From assembly GCF_010015445.1 (NCBI RefSeq), contig NC_053122.1:39396294-39460293 (forward strand): a stretch of 64,000 bases of DNA, given 5' to 3'. The notes under the pieces are model-generated. The model made no database searches, was not told where the DNA came from, and worked only from the letters and a program-made list of their open reading frames with translations. Numbering within the stretch: the stretch's first letter is position 1; every line of letters begins with the position of its first letter. The translations under genes were made by a program, and so were the position numbers. Origin of the DNA: Perca fluviatilis. Lineage: Eukaryota > Chordata > Actinopteri > Perciformes > Percidae. Of the stretch, positions 35,847 to 45,741 are shown in pieces.

Positions 35847-36222
35847 GTATGTGTGGGTGCAGGGAGGAGTGCTGATGGTCCCTGTTGTTAATGTTGGCCA
35901 TACAGATGTATGCTTAGAACCACGCACCTGCTCGTATAAGTGTAGCAGATGTAGTGGCAGGGGCTGTAAGCCCAGTGACATTCCAGGAGGTAGGGCCACA
36001 GGAAGTGGAGGTTTTAGTCCATATGCAGGAGGCAACACTGGGGCAGCAGTCGGCAGAGCCACCCAAGTTTTCACTTGACTTCAGTAGTGCTTATTTGGAT
36101 GAGCTGCAGTTAGCCCAGGTGAGGAGGTTGCTGGAGGAAAGGACGTGACATTGAGGATGTGTGTAGACTATAGGCTACTCAACACCAAGACCCGAAAGGA
36201 TGAATGAGTCAGAGTCAGAATC
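35847..36222 (+). pseudogene. Ty3-like retroelement, reverse transcriptase start
   Basis: Plus strand VPVVNVGHTDVCLEPRT (about 35880-35930) is the protease-RT linker; EEVRRLLEERT (about 36115) and then, in a shifted frame, LRMCVDYRLLNTKTRKDE (about 36155-36205) form the first RT block. The element ends abruptly where a hAT begins at 36223; no RT core continues after that hAT. Confidence 0.8.
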
Positions 36223-36847
36223 AGAGCATATGAGCGGAGTGGAGCGGTGAGAATGCCCCGCTCAAAGTTACATCAGGCCGCTCCGCTCATTATCGCTCAG
36301 CGCTCAATGCAGTTTGCTTCGCGCTCCACTCAAATCGCCCCCCGCTCCCTCCAAAAAAGGAAAAAATCTACATGTATATCACTTTTTGCTTAGACCACAG
36401 CCTTACCTCCTAAAGAACTAATGAGCAACAACATTTTTCAAATAGAAATGTTTTATTTCAAATTACAAATTAGTCAAAAAAATTCCTGTAAAATTAAACG
36501 AATAAATGGGCCTAATAATATAAATAAAAATAATAAATAAAAATATACATTAGGCCAACATTCTTATAACTGAACTTTTGCGCAGCGCGCAGGATTACAA
36601 TTTTAATTGGCTTATATCAATTGTACAAAAAAAGACTGCTGTAAAATTAAACAAATTAATGGGCCTAATTATATAAATAAAAATATACAGGCTATAGGCC
36701 TACATCAAAGTTTTAAAATTAACTATAAGGCCAAAATTCTTAACTGAACTTTTGCGCAGAGTGCACGTGGATTTCAATTTAAATTGGCTTATGTTGTCAA
36801 ACTAAAAAAAAAAAAAAATGAATTGCTTTCCTTATCTACAGTTCATT

Positions 36848-37327
36848 TTAGTTCACCTTCAAGAACACAAGTTTGGACAATGTCTGAGGCTTCAGACTCA
36901 TGCGGTGGTTTCTTGAGAGCAGGCCAGCAGCGGAGAAAACCCTCTTGGCGCTCGCAGACCCACTTGGGATGCTGAACAATGCGAGCCACTTTAGACAGGC
37001 GGGGAAATACGTTGAGTTTTCTTTCCAAAATCGAATGACATCTGCGTCCGGGTTCTGTCTCGGGGATGAGAGGTAATTTTCAACTTCACCTTTGGCGTCT
37101 CCGGTAATGCGTTGCTGCTCGCTGAAGTATGACCCGAACAGGCAAGCTCTTTTTGGTTTAGGCTCGGGATTCAGGTCAGCGGCGGGTGGTGTGTCGGTCT
37201 CAGGTGTCCCACTGGGAGCGTTAATTTCCTCCGCTTCTTTTATGAGGAGGTCACGGATCTCCCCGAGTTTGTTGCATACAGACTCATCTTGGATTATCCA
37301 TTCTGTCTTGAAACGGGGATCTAACAC
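36848..37327 (-). pseudogene. hAT transposase, C-terminal dimerisation domain
   Basis: 159-codon frame: MLDPRFKTEW at the start; KRACLFGSYF in the middle; then DADVIRFWKENSTYFPACLK, WLALFSIPSGSASAKRVFSA and AGLLSRNHRMSLKPQT before the stop at 36848. The W-K-x-x-x-x-x-P-x-L...P-S-x-S-x-x-x-E/K-R-x-F-S block is the hAT dimerisation domain; S-A-x-x-E-R is here S-A-K-R. The frame is open to the natural end, so this part is well kept. Confidence 0.88.
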
Positions 37328-37329
37328 TG

Positions 37330-38035
37330 ATGCTTAAATGAGATGTTTATCAGTATAGTATATTCCATAGCGAGTTGACATGTTGTTTGCCAATGTTTCT
37401 GCAAAAGCAGCGATGCCCATTTGAAGTGCAGTGTGTCATCGGTGAGCAGGGATTTTATTTCTGTGACAGCAGGGAGGATCATCCCCAGGTTCCCCAGCTC
37501 CTTCTGCATTTTTTCTGTGAGGTCTGCCAGAGGTGTCAGCACACTGACAAGGTGCGTCAGCTGGCGTACTTGATTCAGGGTGATGTTAGCAAAATTAGAC
37601 TTGAGTTTGTATTGCCATAACAGGTCTTTTTGGAACAACCGGATGACCGACTGAATCATCCGAAGCTGGCTGCTCCATCGAGTGGCGCAGGCATTAGTGG
37701 TGCGGATCCCTAATTGGTCTGTTTCCTCTGTGTTCAGGGTGCTCTTGCGTACACTTTTCACCAGCTTGCCGACTTTCACTAACAGCCTATTAATGTTGTT
37801 GTGCTCGTTAACGGCATCTTTGATCGCCAGCTGAAGCATGTGAATGGGGCATCTCAGATGTAAATTTGACACAGTAAAGTACTGATTTATCATAGTTTCT
37901 ACATTAGTTGTTATCACTTCCACATGGACTTGCGAGGGCGCTAGTGGTTCCTCATCCTCCTCTTCATGTTCTGCGCTGCTGCTGGCATCCGCGGTCACTT
38001 CACCCTCCGCCTCCTCTTCATTGCATGGGGAGGAG
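37330..38035 (-). pseudogene. hAT transposase, central region
   Basis: Frame reads HLRCPIHMLQLAIKDAVNEH, ATRWSSQLRMIQSVIRLFQK and LADLTEKMQKELGNLGM. C-x-x-H-x-L-x-L and (A/C)-x-x-T-R-W-x-S are the standard hAT central blocks. A frame break at about 37325 separates it from the C-terminal part. GSNVIKAFN just above 38000 is the D-N-G-S-N-x-x-K-A-F region, split from its first half by the MITE. Confidence 0.85.
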
Positions 38036-38069
38036 GTTAAACGCCTTGATCACGTTGCTGCCACGGTCA

Positions 38070-38649
38070 CCGGCAATTTCCACTGGATGCGGAACGTCTG
38101 CGGAACGTCTGCGGAACGTCTCCGGAACGTCGACGGAGTCATTAGGTTTCCATTAAAGTCAGTGTGTGTATTTCCACAGACTGCGGAACCGTCTGCGTCC
38201 CAGTTCCGTCAGTTTGCAGTCCTCCGCAGCAGATACGCAGAGCTTCTATTTTTGACGGACGACGGAGAGCTCCGCAGCAGTTCAGCACACGGCAGATAGT
38301 GCGGGACAGGAAGTCGAGCACAGAAACAAAATAAATATCCGGTTAATTTTCTAAATAAAATACACCGTGCTCACGGCGGATCATATTTCCCTGAACTACA
38401 CCTTGAAAACACAGCTCAGAGTCGTTTCCCCTCTACTCCTCTGGATGGAAACAAACTGTTGTTGGTTTTGTGGTTCTATTCTACCTGAATTCGCGAGAAC
38501 TTGTGGGTCCTCGTGACTACAGCTGTCAGTTACGGCCGCAGCCGTTCCGCAACAAATCCGGACCCGGTGGGTATTGACGGACGGCGGAGCACGCAGCAGA
38601 CACGCAGCGGAGCCGGTCCGCAGCTATTACGCATCCAGTGGAAATCCCC
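38070..38649. mobile_element. 580-bp MITE inside the hAT transposase
   Basis: Inverted ends ATTTCCACTGGATGCG, flanked by GGTCA at 38065-38069 and 38650-38654 (5-bp target duplication). It splits the transposase exactly between VVTDRG and GSN. Next to the left end is an 11-bp tandem (TCTGCGGAACG, about four units, 38088-38131). GC-rich, with no coding capacity recognised. Superfamily not assigned. Confidence 0.85.
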
Positions 38650-38654
38650 GGTCA

Positions 38655-39045
38655 GTGACGACCCAAATCACACGTCGTTGCACGTTCCAATATTTCAGTA
38701 CACTTTCATACTTTTGATAAATACGATCTGCAGTGTGGTGCCTTTGTATGTGCTCACAGCCCAACAAAACCATGTGCCCCTGGAACGTCCCACCAATGAA
38801 ACGATGCAACGATGCCAAGGAAGCTGTGCCCTCTTCTACTGGTCCAAAAAAAGAACGAGCCCATCACCATTTTGCAGTAGGTCTCGCAGTTTGGCTTCCA
38901 TCTCTTCCAGAGCATGTGGCATGAGCGTGTCCCGTACGGTGTTGGAGCATGGGGGTGTGTAGCCCAGTTGAGCTGCGCTGGCGAAGTGTTGCATCCCTTC
39001 GCGTTCTCCTTTACTCAGCGGTTCATAGTCCATGTAAATCATTTA
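38655..39045 (-). pseudogene. hAT transposase, N-terminal part of catalytic region
   Basis: Minus-strand pieces: YTPPCSNTVRDTLMPHALEE with MEAKLRDLLQNGDGL (38836-39042) and, in another frame, HTADRIYQKYESVLKYWNVQ then RRVIWVVTDRG up to the MITE. These are typical hAT blocks: the K-L...L-T-L-D-x-W region is eroded, and W-V-V-T-D is the second catalytic aspartate region. At least one frameshift. Confidence 0.75.
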
Positions 39046-39291
39046 AAAAAATGCTACATCCAGCTCTCTTTTTCTCTCCCTTGTTATGGTTGGGCCTTTG
39101 CGTGCAGGGAAGAAACTTTTGAATTCCTCAACCGTTTTCTCTTGTTGCTGCTGCTCCTCCTCTCGCTCTATCAAATACAAATTCACGGACGACACAAATG
39201 AAATAAAACGAACTATTAGGCCTACTTGAATGACAAAACGAATTTGTTTGAATATTACGCTATATAAGTTACCGTATTCAATTTGCTAACC

Positions 39292-39417
39292 TTTTGCTTT
39301 TCTTCCCAGCGTAGCACACTTTCATGCTTTCGGGAGATGTGCCTTTTTAGATTCCAAAAGGAATCTTTACTTACTGAAACGATGTCTCCACATTTGTTTT
39401 CTTGTACCACATTGTCA

Positions 39418-39420
<3 letters not shown>
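39292..39420 (-). pseudogene. hAT transposase, BED-finger region
   Basis: Minus frame VVQENKCGDIVSVSKDSFWN then LKRHISRKHESVL. One cysteine of the CxxC pair is kept (KCGDIV); W-N-L-x-x-H-x-x-x-K-H is the histidine side of a BED finger. An intron or erosion lies between this and 39045. A poly-T run (39419-39446) adjoins it. Confidence 0.7.
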
Positions 39421-39451
<31 letters not shown>

Positions 39452-40166
39452 GTACACCTGCATGATTTCTCATTTTCTTTTTTGAAGTACTTTTTGAACT
39501 CCATTATTGGGCCGAGTTTTGAATGAAAATAGTCTGTTGATGACAGATGCAAGACAGATGGATTCTGGGTCAGGCTTGATTGAGCATGCTTCAGACTCGT
39601 GCTGTGAGCGGAGCGAAATTGGAGCGGGAAATAGAGCGACGCTCCGTCCTTTTAAAAATGCCGCTCTGCGCTCTGTCTAAGACCCGCCCGCACGCTCCCG
39701 CTCCCCGCTCGACTCCGCTCACATGCTCCGATATATATAATATCATTGATAAATTAATGTGTTCATTCCTTTGATGTTGCAGCTGGTAAAGATGGAGCAC
39801 ATTTTATCATTTTATGTCTGTCCAGAGAAAATACTTTAACTTGTCCAGTAGTGCTCATTTAACCTAATCTGGTCAGCAGGAAAGCAAGAGGAGCTCATCA
39901 TGTCTGAGTGCTGGCCATTGCACCAAATTGTGTGAATGTTCACAAATCAGTAAAGTTTCCTTTGTCAGTCAAATCTACAGGACACATGGGGGATTTACAA
40001 AATGTCAAGCATAGGCCGAGATATCTTGACTTTTAATCCTTAGTACAGCTCCTTAAAAGCTGGACCGTATATGTTGCATAATGTAACTTAATTTCCTCTG
40101 ATTAGATCATTCCTTCCTGTTAGACAGCCATGTTTTTCTAACTCAACATCTCCAGTTTGTAAGATC

Positions 40167-40463
40167 GGGCAGCACGGTGGCCCAATAGTTAGCACTGTGG
40201 CCTCACAGCAAGAAGGTTCTGGGTTCAAATCCAGGTCGTTCTGGGCCTTTCTGTGTGGAGTGTGTATCTTCTCCCCATGTTTGTGTGGGTTTCGTCCGGG
40301 TGCTCCGGTTTCCCCTACCACCAAAACCATGTACTAGGTTCTCCGGTCAGTGCCCTGATCAAGGCACTGGCTCTGATCTGGAGTTGGTCCCTGGGCTGAG
40401 GGATGTGTTAAATGCAGAGAATGAATTTCGCTATGTGTATGTGACAATAAAGTACCCTTACCT
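40167..40463 (+). mobile_element. tRNA-like SINE, copy 3 (plus, most complete)
   Basis: Head GGGCAGCACGGTGGCCCAAT with A-box-like TAGTTAGCACTGTGG and B-box GGTTCAAATCC (40222-40232), Pol III promoter elements. Body TGTGTGGAGTGTGTATCTTC..., tail ATGTGACAATAAAGTACCC. Relatives at 5476-5790, 7434-7590 and 52388-52505. Confidence 0.82.
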
Positions 40464-40572
40464 ATCGGCTTTCTGTTATAAATTTGTAGAGATACTCAAG
40501 TGTGTGAAATTGATAAGAGTTCCTCTTGCATGGATATATGAAAATTAAATGTATAGTATACATATGTGACCA

Positions 40573-40746
40573 TGTGTTTCATGTTCTTGTGTGCAACACA
40601 GTGAAGTAGGCATATGTCTTTCTGTGGCCTAGTTAGCACTCTAGATGTAGACCAGAGCGTTGTGTTTCATGTTCTTGTGTGCAACACAGTGAAGTAGGCA
40701 TGTCTTTCTGTGGCCTAGTTAGCACTCTAGATGTAGACCAGAGTGT
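40573..40746 (+). repeat. 87-bp tandem duplication
   Basis: Units 40573-40660 and 40661-40746, both opening TGTGTTTCATGTTCTTGTGT and ending AGACCAGAG. They differ by a 2-nt indel and one substitution, so the duplication is recent. Confidence 0.95.
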
Positions 40747-42228
40747 ACCACAATGCCATTCTGCCAGAATGGCACAGGAAGAAAATGACAGCAGTTGTGG
40801 GGGTTTCACAGAACCCATTAAAAATAACGGCACACAGGATATAATAATGCTTTCAATGTTGTAACACAATATGTGTGTGTGCAAGCGACTGAGTACTGAG
40901 GTTCTCTGAAGGCTCTTTAAATATTGTTGTGATTGTCTTAGAAAAAGAAGATAGAAACAACCATATTTAATTCATTTTATCACCAAAACTGGTCAAAGTG
41001 TTGGCTGACTTTTGCTACTATTTTTTTCTAGGTATTACTACGATATGTAAATCTAATGAAATCACTAAAACAATTAACCACAACAATACAACGTTGTTAC
41101 CAAAATAATTGGATGGCTCAAAAGTTGGGAAGCAGGAAACTGAAGTTGCATTCAAGTTGAAACATGATGACATTACTAATTATTTAAATGATTCCTACAA
41201 TCACAGGTGCCTGAGAAATATGGCAAGAGAAGCAAATGCATCCCTGTTATTTAATTAATGGTAAAGTAAGTGTATTAAAGTAAGTTAAGTTATAGTGTTG
41301 CTATCCCACTTTTTTTCTTTTTAAAAATAAACTTATCATCATGCATTCCCTGCAATCAGGAGATTATATTTAAGCATCTTATATCAATGATCATATGACT
41401 ATTTTTAACAACTGCCAAAAACAACACGCCACAGCATGCTTTGGCTTTTAATCCCAGTCTGTTAATCTCCACAGTGTACTGACTGTTTAGAAAGGTAAGA
41501 AACATGTCATTAAGCTTAACTGCAATCCTAAACTGAAAATAAAACATAAGAAAAGACAGGCTAGTGTATGTTAGGTGAACCTGTTTGGCCCACTGACTCC
41601 AGCCAAACTTTAAATAAGCAAAAAGTAGGATTGTACTGTCGCCCATAAACTGAACAGATTTATTGTTAACTAACTTTGCCAGCCTGGCGTTAACGCGCTG
41701 ATCGGACAGGATTCAGCTGTGGAGATGGTGGGATTTAGATTTGGGATGTAATGTACACAAGTGTATTTAATCCAAGATGTTAGATGGCTCAACAGTGCAG
41801 GAAATTTGTTTTAAACTATACGATTATGAATCTTGTTTCCCCATTTTAAAACATAAACAGGCGCTCATGCTTACAATCACAGGGGAATAATTAAAGGAAA
41901 CTGCAGTTTTCCTTGAACTATTAGCTGATGATGAAGATATGCACTGTGAGACATTATTTGTCAGCCAGGTACAGATTTTTCATGTTACCAGTTGATCTAC
42001 GGAAAAAGCTGCTCACCAAATAACAACGCCTAAAAAAGGAGCTTATCAGTTAACTCCACCCAGATGCAGAAGATACAAATAACACATCTATCTGGTGGTC
42101 TGGATGTGGTAGAATTAAGCAATGGCTCATGACAGGCCATGGTATGTTGTGATTATATCACAGCTAAGGGGCGTTGTTCAGCCAACCGCGATGGAAAGGT
42201 AAAGCGGTGAAAACATTCTAAATATAGT
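40747..42228. other. Intron 6, nothing recognised
   Basis: AT-rich DNA without recognisable exons; open frames (e.g. 41356-41646 minus) lack family features. Confidence 0.5.
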
Positions 42229-42229
42229 A

Positions 42230-42610
42230 CAGCTGCACGATATGAGGAAAATATGCGATATGCAATAATGTTGTTGAATATTGCGATAACTATATAACTT
42301 GCGATAAATAAACAACATATATTAAAGTGTGCTCAGTTCTGCTTTCAGTATTCTGCTAAAATACAAAAAAATGCTTGTTGAATTTAAAACAAATGAAAGG
42401 AAATCATTTCCAACATTCTTTCATTGAACATTGAATGGAGTATAAAAGGCACGACTAAAAAAGAATAACATTTACATTATAAAGTGCAGTTTTCCACTGA
42501 TATTTGCTTTCAACTAACATTAAATGTTGGAGTGTCTTTTTTATATTGCGCTGATGTGTATATTGAGCTAGTTGATATTGCGATGACGATAAAAAAACTA
42601 TATATTGTGC
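42230..42610. mobile_element. hAT-like MITE (GCTGCACGATAT...GCGATA)
   Basis: Left AGCTGCACGATATGAGGAAA with ATATTGCGATA words, and right side TATTGCGATGACGATAAAAA. Typical of non-autonomous fish hAT elements; ends eroded. Confidence 0.55.
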
Positions 42611-43330
42611 TTTCCGATACACGGAATATATTTATTGTGCAAAGGAATATGAATCATAGCTATTGAATGTGGTTATTATATCACGGCTATGAACCAATGA
42701 AATTGCTTGATTTGAGCTCCCTTTTTATAATAAAAACGGCTTGCTGTGGGGACGCTCCTTGGCTGTGATATAAACACAAAGTACCGCGGCCTGTGGCGAG
42801 CTATTGCTTTATAACGGTTATCAAGTTTTGGCAATATCTAATTTAAATAGATTTTTATAAATAGTCATGTTCAAAATAAAATAGGCCGTCTGAAGTTGCT
42901 ATGGAACATAGTGCAGTTAACGTTAGTAGCTAGCACAGACTTTCTTTTGCTTACGGCTAAAGAAAGGCACACAATAACACAAACTACCTAACTGATCTAA
43001 CAGCAGTAGAAAAAGAACTGATCGATGGAGGCAGCATAGAAAAGAAACTCCGTTTTTTGCAAGGTAAACTTGCTATTCTTATCAATGGAGACAGGTGGCT
43101 TTGAAGAGAGCATAGATAACGTCAAAAGTGCTGTTTGACAGCAAGTTAAAGCAGTTTTATATTCTAAATATAGCATACACAGGGATACTTAGCCTATTTT
43201 AACCAGCTCTGTGTCATGGCAGTGTGTGTGCAGATAAATAGATTCCCTCTGTGGCACCACTATCAGCTGGTTAGTCTATTGTTGTTGTTTTTAGAGATAC
43301 TTCTTGTGCAAACTACTTTCAAATCATAGC

Positions 43331-43515
43331 CGTTGTATATGGTTATTATATCACGGCCAGGAACCAATCAGATGATTGATTTGAGCTATGTTTTATAATT
43401 TGAGCTATGTTTTATAATTTTTTGGTTTTATAATTTTTTAACCATATGCCGTTGTATATGGTTATTATATCACGGCCAGGAACCAATCAGATGATTGATT
43501 TGAGCTATGTTTTAT
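43331..43515 (+). repeat. Direct repeat, 66-bp core 119 bp apart
   Basis: The core CGTTGTATATGGTTATTATA to TTTGAGCTATGTTTTAT occurs at 43331-43396 and 43450-43515. A diverged third relative is at about 42655-42720 and a further hint at 42120-42180 (TGATTATATCACAGCTAAGG). Probably pieces of one dispersed element. Confidence 0.85.
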
Positions 43516-43957
43516 CATTTTTATGTGATCGTGTGTGTGTCAGCAAGGACCTGCCTGAGATCTCCACACCTCCACACAGACTTCTACTTGATTCATATAC
43601 ATTAAAACACAAATTTGAGTGTTGCTGCTGACGTAACTAATGCTTCCTTCTTCTAAAACATCTTACTCAGACTGAAAACTGAAAACACATTTTTGGAGAA
43701 GGAACAATCTCACATCAAATCATATGAAAGCCTATATCTGGAAGGTAGAATGTACTAAGGCAAAGGAAGGAAGACAGCAGTCAGAGAGAAGGAATGCACT
43801 GATAAAGAAGGACTGGGGAGCTGGGCAGCGTTCAGGAAGTGGAGAATGCTGTGGTTTGGTACAACTGTACAGTACAAGCTGAAACATAATAAGGTATATC
43901 CATGCAGTATTAATTTGTGGTTATATATATATATATATATACATACATACATACATA

Positions 43958-45113
43958 CACTCACCTTAAAGATTATTAGGAACACCTGTAAGATTTCTCG
44001 TTAATGCAATTATCTAATCAGCCAATCACATGGCAGCTGCTTCAATGCATTTAATTCAATTCAATTCAATTTTATTTATAGTATCAAATCATAACAGAGT
44101 TATCTCGAGACACTTTACAGATAGAGTAGGTCTAGACCACACTCTATAAATTCAAATTTAGGGGTGTGGTCCAGGTCTAGACAATCTCCTGAACTCCAAA
44201 CTGAACGTCAGAATGGGAAAGAAAGGTGATCTAAGCAACTTTGAGTGTGGCATGGTTGTTGGTGCCAGACGGGCTGGTCTGAGTATTTCCCAATCTGCTC
44301 AGTTACTGGGATTTACACGCACAACCATTTCTAGGGATTACAAAGAATGGTCTGAAAAAGGAAAAACATCCAGTATGCGGCAGTCCTTGAAAATGCCTTG
44401 TTGATGCTAGAGGTCAGAGGAGAATGGGCCGACTGATTCCACTCATCTCCACTAAAAATAGGAAAATGAGGCTACAATTTCCACGAGCTCACCAAAATTG
44501 GACAGCTGAAGACTGTAAAAATGTTGCCTGGTCTGATGAGTCTCGATTTCTGTTGAGACATTCAGATGGTAGAGTCAGAATTTGGCGTAAACAAAATGAG
44601 AACATGGATCTGTCATGCCTTGTTACCACTGGGCAGGCTGGTGGTGGGGGTGTAATGTGTGGGGAATGTTTTCTTGGGTATCGTTTAAATGCCACAGCCT
44701 ACCTGAGCATTGTTTCTGACCATGTCCATCCCTTTATGACCACCATGTACCCATCCTCTGATGGCTACTTCCAGCAGGATAATGCACCATGTCACAAAGC
44801 TCGAATCATTTCAAATTGGTTTCTTGAACATGACAATGAGTTCACTGTACTAAAATGGCCCCCACAGTCACCAGATCTCAACCCAATAGAACATCTTTGG
44901 GATGTGGTGGAACTGGAGCTTCGTGCCCTGGATGTGCACCCCACAAATCTCCATCAACTGCAAGATGCTATCCGATCACTATGGGCCATCATTTCTAAAG
45001 AATGCTTCCAGCACCTTTTAGAATCAATGCCACGAAGAATTAAGGCAGTTCTGAAGGCGAAAGGGGGTAAAACACAGTCTTTGTACGGTGTTCCTAACAA
45101 TCCTTTAGGTGAA
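43958..45113 (+). mobile_element. Tc1/mariner element, second family
   Basis: Ends CACTCACCTTAAAGATTATT AGG... and ...CCTAACAATCCTTTAGGTGAA next to TA on both sides. Both inverted repeats are short (about 30 bp) and present. It lies in the large intron. The transposase has internal deletions and a short repeat is inserted before the start codon. Confidence 0.92.
44054..44155 (+). mobile_element. 102-bp short element inserted in the Tc1 leader
   Basis: Starts ATTCAATTCAATTCAATTTT, contains GAGTTATCTCGAGACACTTT, and is flanked by ATTTA (44049-44053 and 44156-44160). Removing it and one ATTTA rejoins the usual Tc1 leader GCATTTAGGGGTGTGGTCC. The same short sequence is common in teleost introns (memory). 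Confidence 0.8.
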
Positions 45114-45146
45114 TACATATATATAAAAAACATAATCGTGTGCTAG
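44213..45146 (+). pseudogene. Tc1-like transposase, internally deleted
   Basis: DNA-binding part 44213-44404: MGKKGDLSNFECGMVVGARR then AGLSISQSAQLLGFTRTTIS, a paired-like HTH. After a frame break, 44424-45146 carries the DDE domain: WSDESRFLLRHSDG (first Asp), DGYFQQDNAPCHKARI (second Asp), PPQSPDLNPIEHLWDVVE (Glu). All three catalytic acids are kept. Roughly 45 residues of the second HTH region and about a dozen residues after GGGVMCGECFLGY are missing compared with the family (memory), so it is dead. Confidence 0.93.
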
Positions 45147-45229
45147 TACCCAGCATATCAGGGGAACTAGCAGGATGCCGGTTGTACCAGTTTCCATTTC
45201 ATATCACATGACATATGCACTCCTGTAAC

Positions 45230-45651
45230 TTTCACCAGCAAAAAAATATAATAAAATAAATAATGCCGTGATCACGGTGATGATGTCATCACCACGGTAG
45301 TGTCACGTCACTGCCAGTATTGCATTGATGCATTTATTGCCACAGCCCTAAGCAGGGGACATGATGTAGCCGGATTGTAATTTGGTCAGAAACAACAAGT
45401 CTCTTGCAATTTTTGGGTAGTGCCAGCCATATGATAGACTGTCATCAACAATCCCCCTTACTTGCTATAAACTGTGAAAGACCAGCTTGGATCAATGATA
45501 CAGGGAGCAGCAGCCCAGGACCAAGCGAGAACGTGTGAGGCAGACAGCCCCCCCACAATATTCGAATAAAAATTTTCAGGTTTGAATGTTTTACAATTTG
45601 AATATGTATTATAATTCAGAATATATGTTGACAGCCCTACAAGGTACTCAC
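45230..45651. other. Eroded hAT-like termini before exon 6
   Basis: About 45255-45355 (CCGTGATCACGGTGATGATG ... CCACAGCCCTAAG) and 45545-45640 (ATATTCGAATAAAAATTTTC ... TTGACAGCCCTAC) each look like a worn hAT end. No coding. Confidence 0.45.
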
Positions 45652-45741
45652 TGGTTTCTTGAGGAAAAAGACGGACAGGGCTCCGATCAAAGGCATGGCC
45701 CCCAGCAGAGGCTCCATCACCACTCTCATCGTTCCATGAAG
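45652..45741 (-). CDS. esyt2: esyt2 exon 6 (SMP domain)
   Basis: 90 nt, phase 0-0, 30 residues: LHGTMRVVMEPLLGAMPLIG then ALSVFFLKKP. Acceptor CTGTCCAG, donor CCA/GTGAGT. This is the lipid-lined SMP groove region. It is followed by the 22.4 kb transposon-filled intron that ends at exon 7. Confidence 0.95.

Larger units (their letters stand above)
36223..39730 (-). mobile_element. 3.5-kb hAT transposon (GAGCGGAGT ends)
   Basis: Ends AGAGCATATGAGCGGAGTGG and, reversed, GGAGCATGTGAGCGGAGTCG, with GCTCCGCTC-rich subterminal DNA on both sides. A minus-strand transposase runs from the BED finger (39420) to the dimerisation domain (36851). A nested MITE interrupts it at 38070-38649. Target duplication is not clear. 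Confidence 0.88.

Noticed and set aside
40167..40240. tRNA gene
   Set aside because: A and B boxes are present but no cloverleaf or acceptor stem can be drawn; it is the head of a dispersed SINE.
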